Made by a program: the position numbers and the translations under genes. From Oscillospiraceae bacterium (GTDB taxonomy: Bacteria > Bacillota > Clostridia > Oscillospirales > Butyricicoccaceae): a stretch of 15,353 nucleotides of DNA. Of this stretch, positions 13,312-15,353 are shown in pieces (position 1 is the stretch's first letter; each line of letters starts with the position of its first letter). A model generated the notes under the pieces. That model was not told the DNA's origin and searched no databases. It was given only the letters and a program-made list of their open reading frames with translations. The stretch lies in assembly GCA_902797555.1 (NCBI GenBank), contig CADBTM010000043.1:1-15353 (forward strand), read 5' to 3'.

Positions 13312-13340
13312 ATTATACACCCGAAAGAGGCGTTTGACAA
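13312..13340 (-). promoter_or_regulatory. Sigma-A promoter of the desulfhydrase gene
   Basis: On the minus strand TTGTCA (13335-13340), exactly 17 nt, then a perfect TATAAT (13312-13317). The start should be near 13305, about 28 nt before the ATG. The -35 lies in the T-rich tail of the clpB terminator, so the two signals are packed together. Confidence 0.88.
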
Positions 13341-13346
13341 GACAAA

Positions 13347-13370
13347 GCCCCGCTGCCATGGCAGCGGGGC
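13347..13370 (-). terminator. Terminator of clpB
   Basis: GCCCCGCTGC (13347-13356) pairs with GCAGCGGGGC (13361-13370) around CATG; the stem extends by AAA/TTT on the minus strand, followed by TTTGTCTTGT. It lies 12 nt past the clpB stop. The whole 24-nt sequence is a perfect palindrome. Confidence 0.85.
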
Positions 13371-13382
13371 AAAGCTTTTTGT

Positions 13383-15353
<1,971 letters not shown>

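Noticed and set aside
13278..13340. N-terminal extension of the desulfhydrase starting at 13340
   Set aside because: That ATG overlaps the -35 of the promoter and lies upstream of the expected transcript start; the strong ribosome binding site is before 13277.

Overview
The window looks like a chromosomal segment of a fairly GC-rich low-GC-phylum bacterium (Bacillota, class Clostridia; a gut Oscillospirales-type organism is my best guess). Supporting signs are strong AGGAGG ribosome binding sites, sigma-A promoters of TTGTCA/TATAAT type, a DUF4367 anti-sigma-like protein, a BmrC/BmrD-like heterodimeric ABC exporter and a ClpB on ordinary intrinsic terminators. Species cannot be read from the sequence. 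No phage, transposase or CRISPR gene is visible.

Layout. 1-1435 (minus strand): the first codons of an unknown gene, a regulatory inverted repeat, then an ECF sigma factor and its overlapping membrane anti-sigma partner with a good promoter. 1368-1747: intergenic region with a strong hairpin and weak promoters. 1748-6624 (plus): operon of alanine racemase (alr) plus two ABC exporter half-transporters whose degenerate and canonical ATP sites are complementary, closed by a GAAA-loop terminator. 6647-10285 (plus): two GNAT acetyltransferases, a beta-lactamase-fold serine hydrolase and anhydro-MurNAc kinase (anmK), which I read as a cell-wall fragment recycling cluster. A 178-bp insertion containing a compact three-hairpin element and a 42-bp direct duplication separates the two GNAT genes. 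10293-10618 (plus): promoter, a tandem array resembling the 5' end of the tRNA, a perfect 19-bp palindrome, tRNA-Leu(UAA), and terminator. 10676-12237 (plus): a second ECF sigma/membrane-partner pair. 12249-13340 (minus): D-cysteine desulfhydrase-like PLP enzyme with a near-consensus promoter. 13347-15353 (minus): the larger C-terminal part of clpB, running off the window.

Most interesting points: (1) the structured element and direct duplication at 7184-7403, which appears to have been inserted into a once abutting gene pair; (2) tRNA-Leu-head-like tandem repeats in the leader of tRNA-Leu; (3) a related A-run/GAA/T-run hairpin at both places; (4) two abrupt changes in base or codon use inside genes (the anti-sigma gene near 480 and clpB near 14,892) that suggest recombination, or for the second possibly an assembly join; (5) a double TGTCC/GGACA inverted repeat around the promoter of the leftmost gene, with part of it reappearing at the sigma promoter.

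Five genes have starts that differ from the longest open frame, chosen by their ribosome binding sites: alr 1748, the serine hydrolase 7995, the second sigma factor 10676, the desulfhydrase 13277; the first ABC gene uses TTG at 2939.
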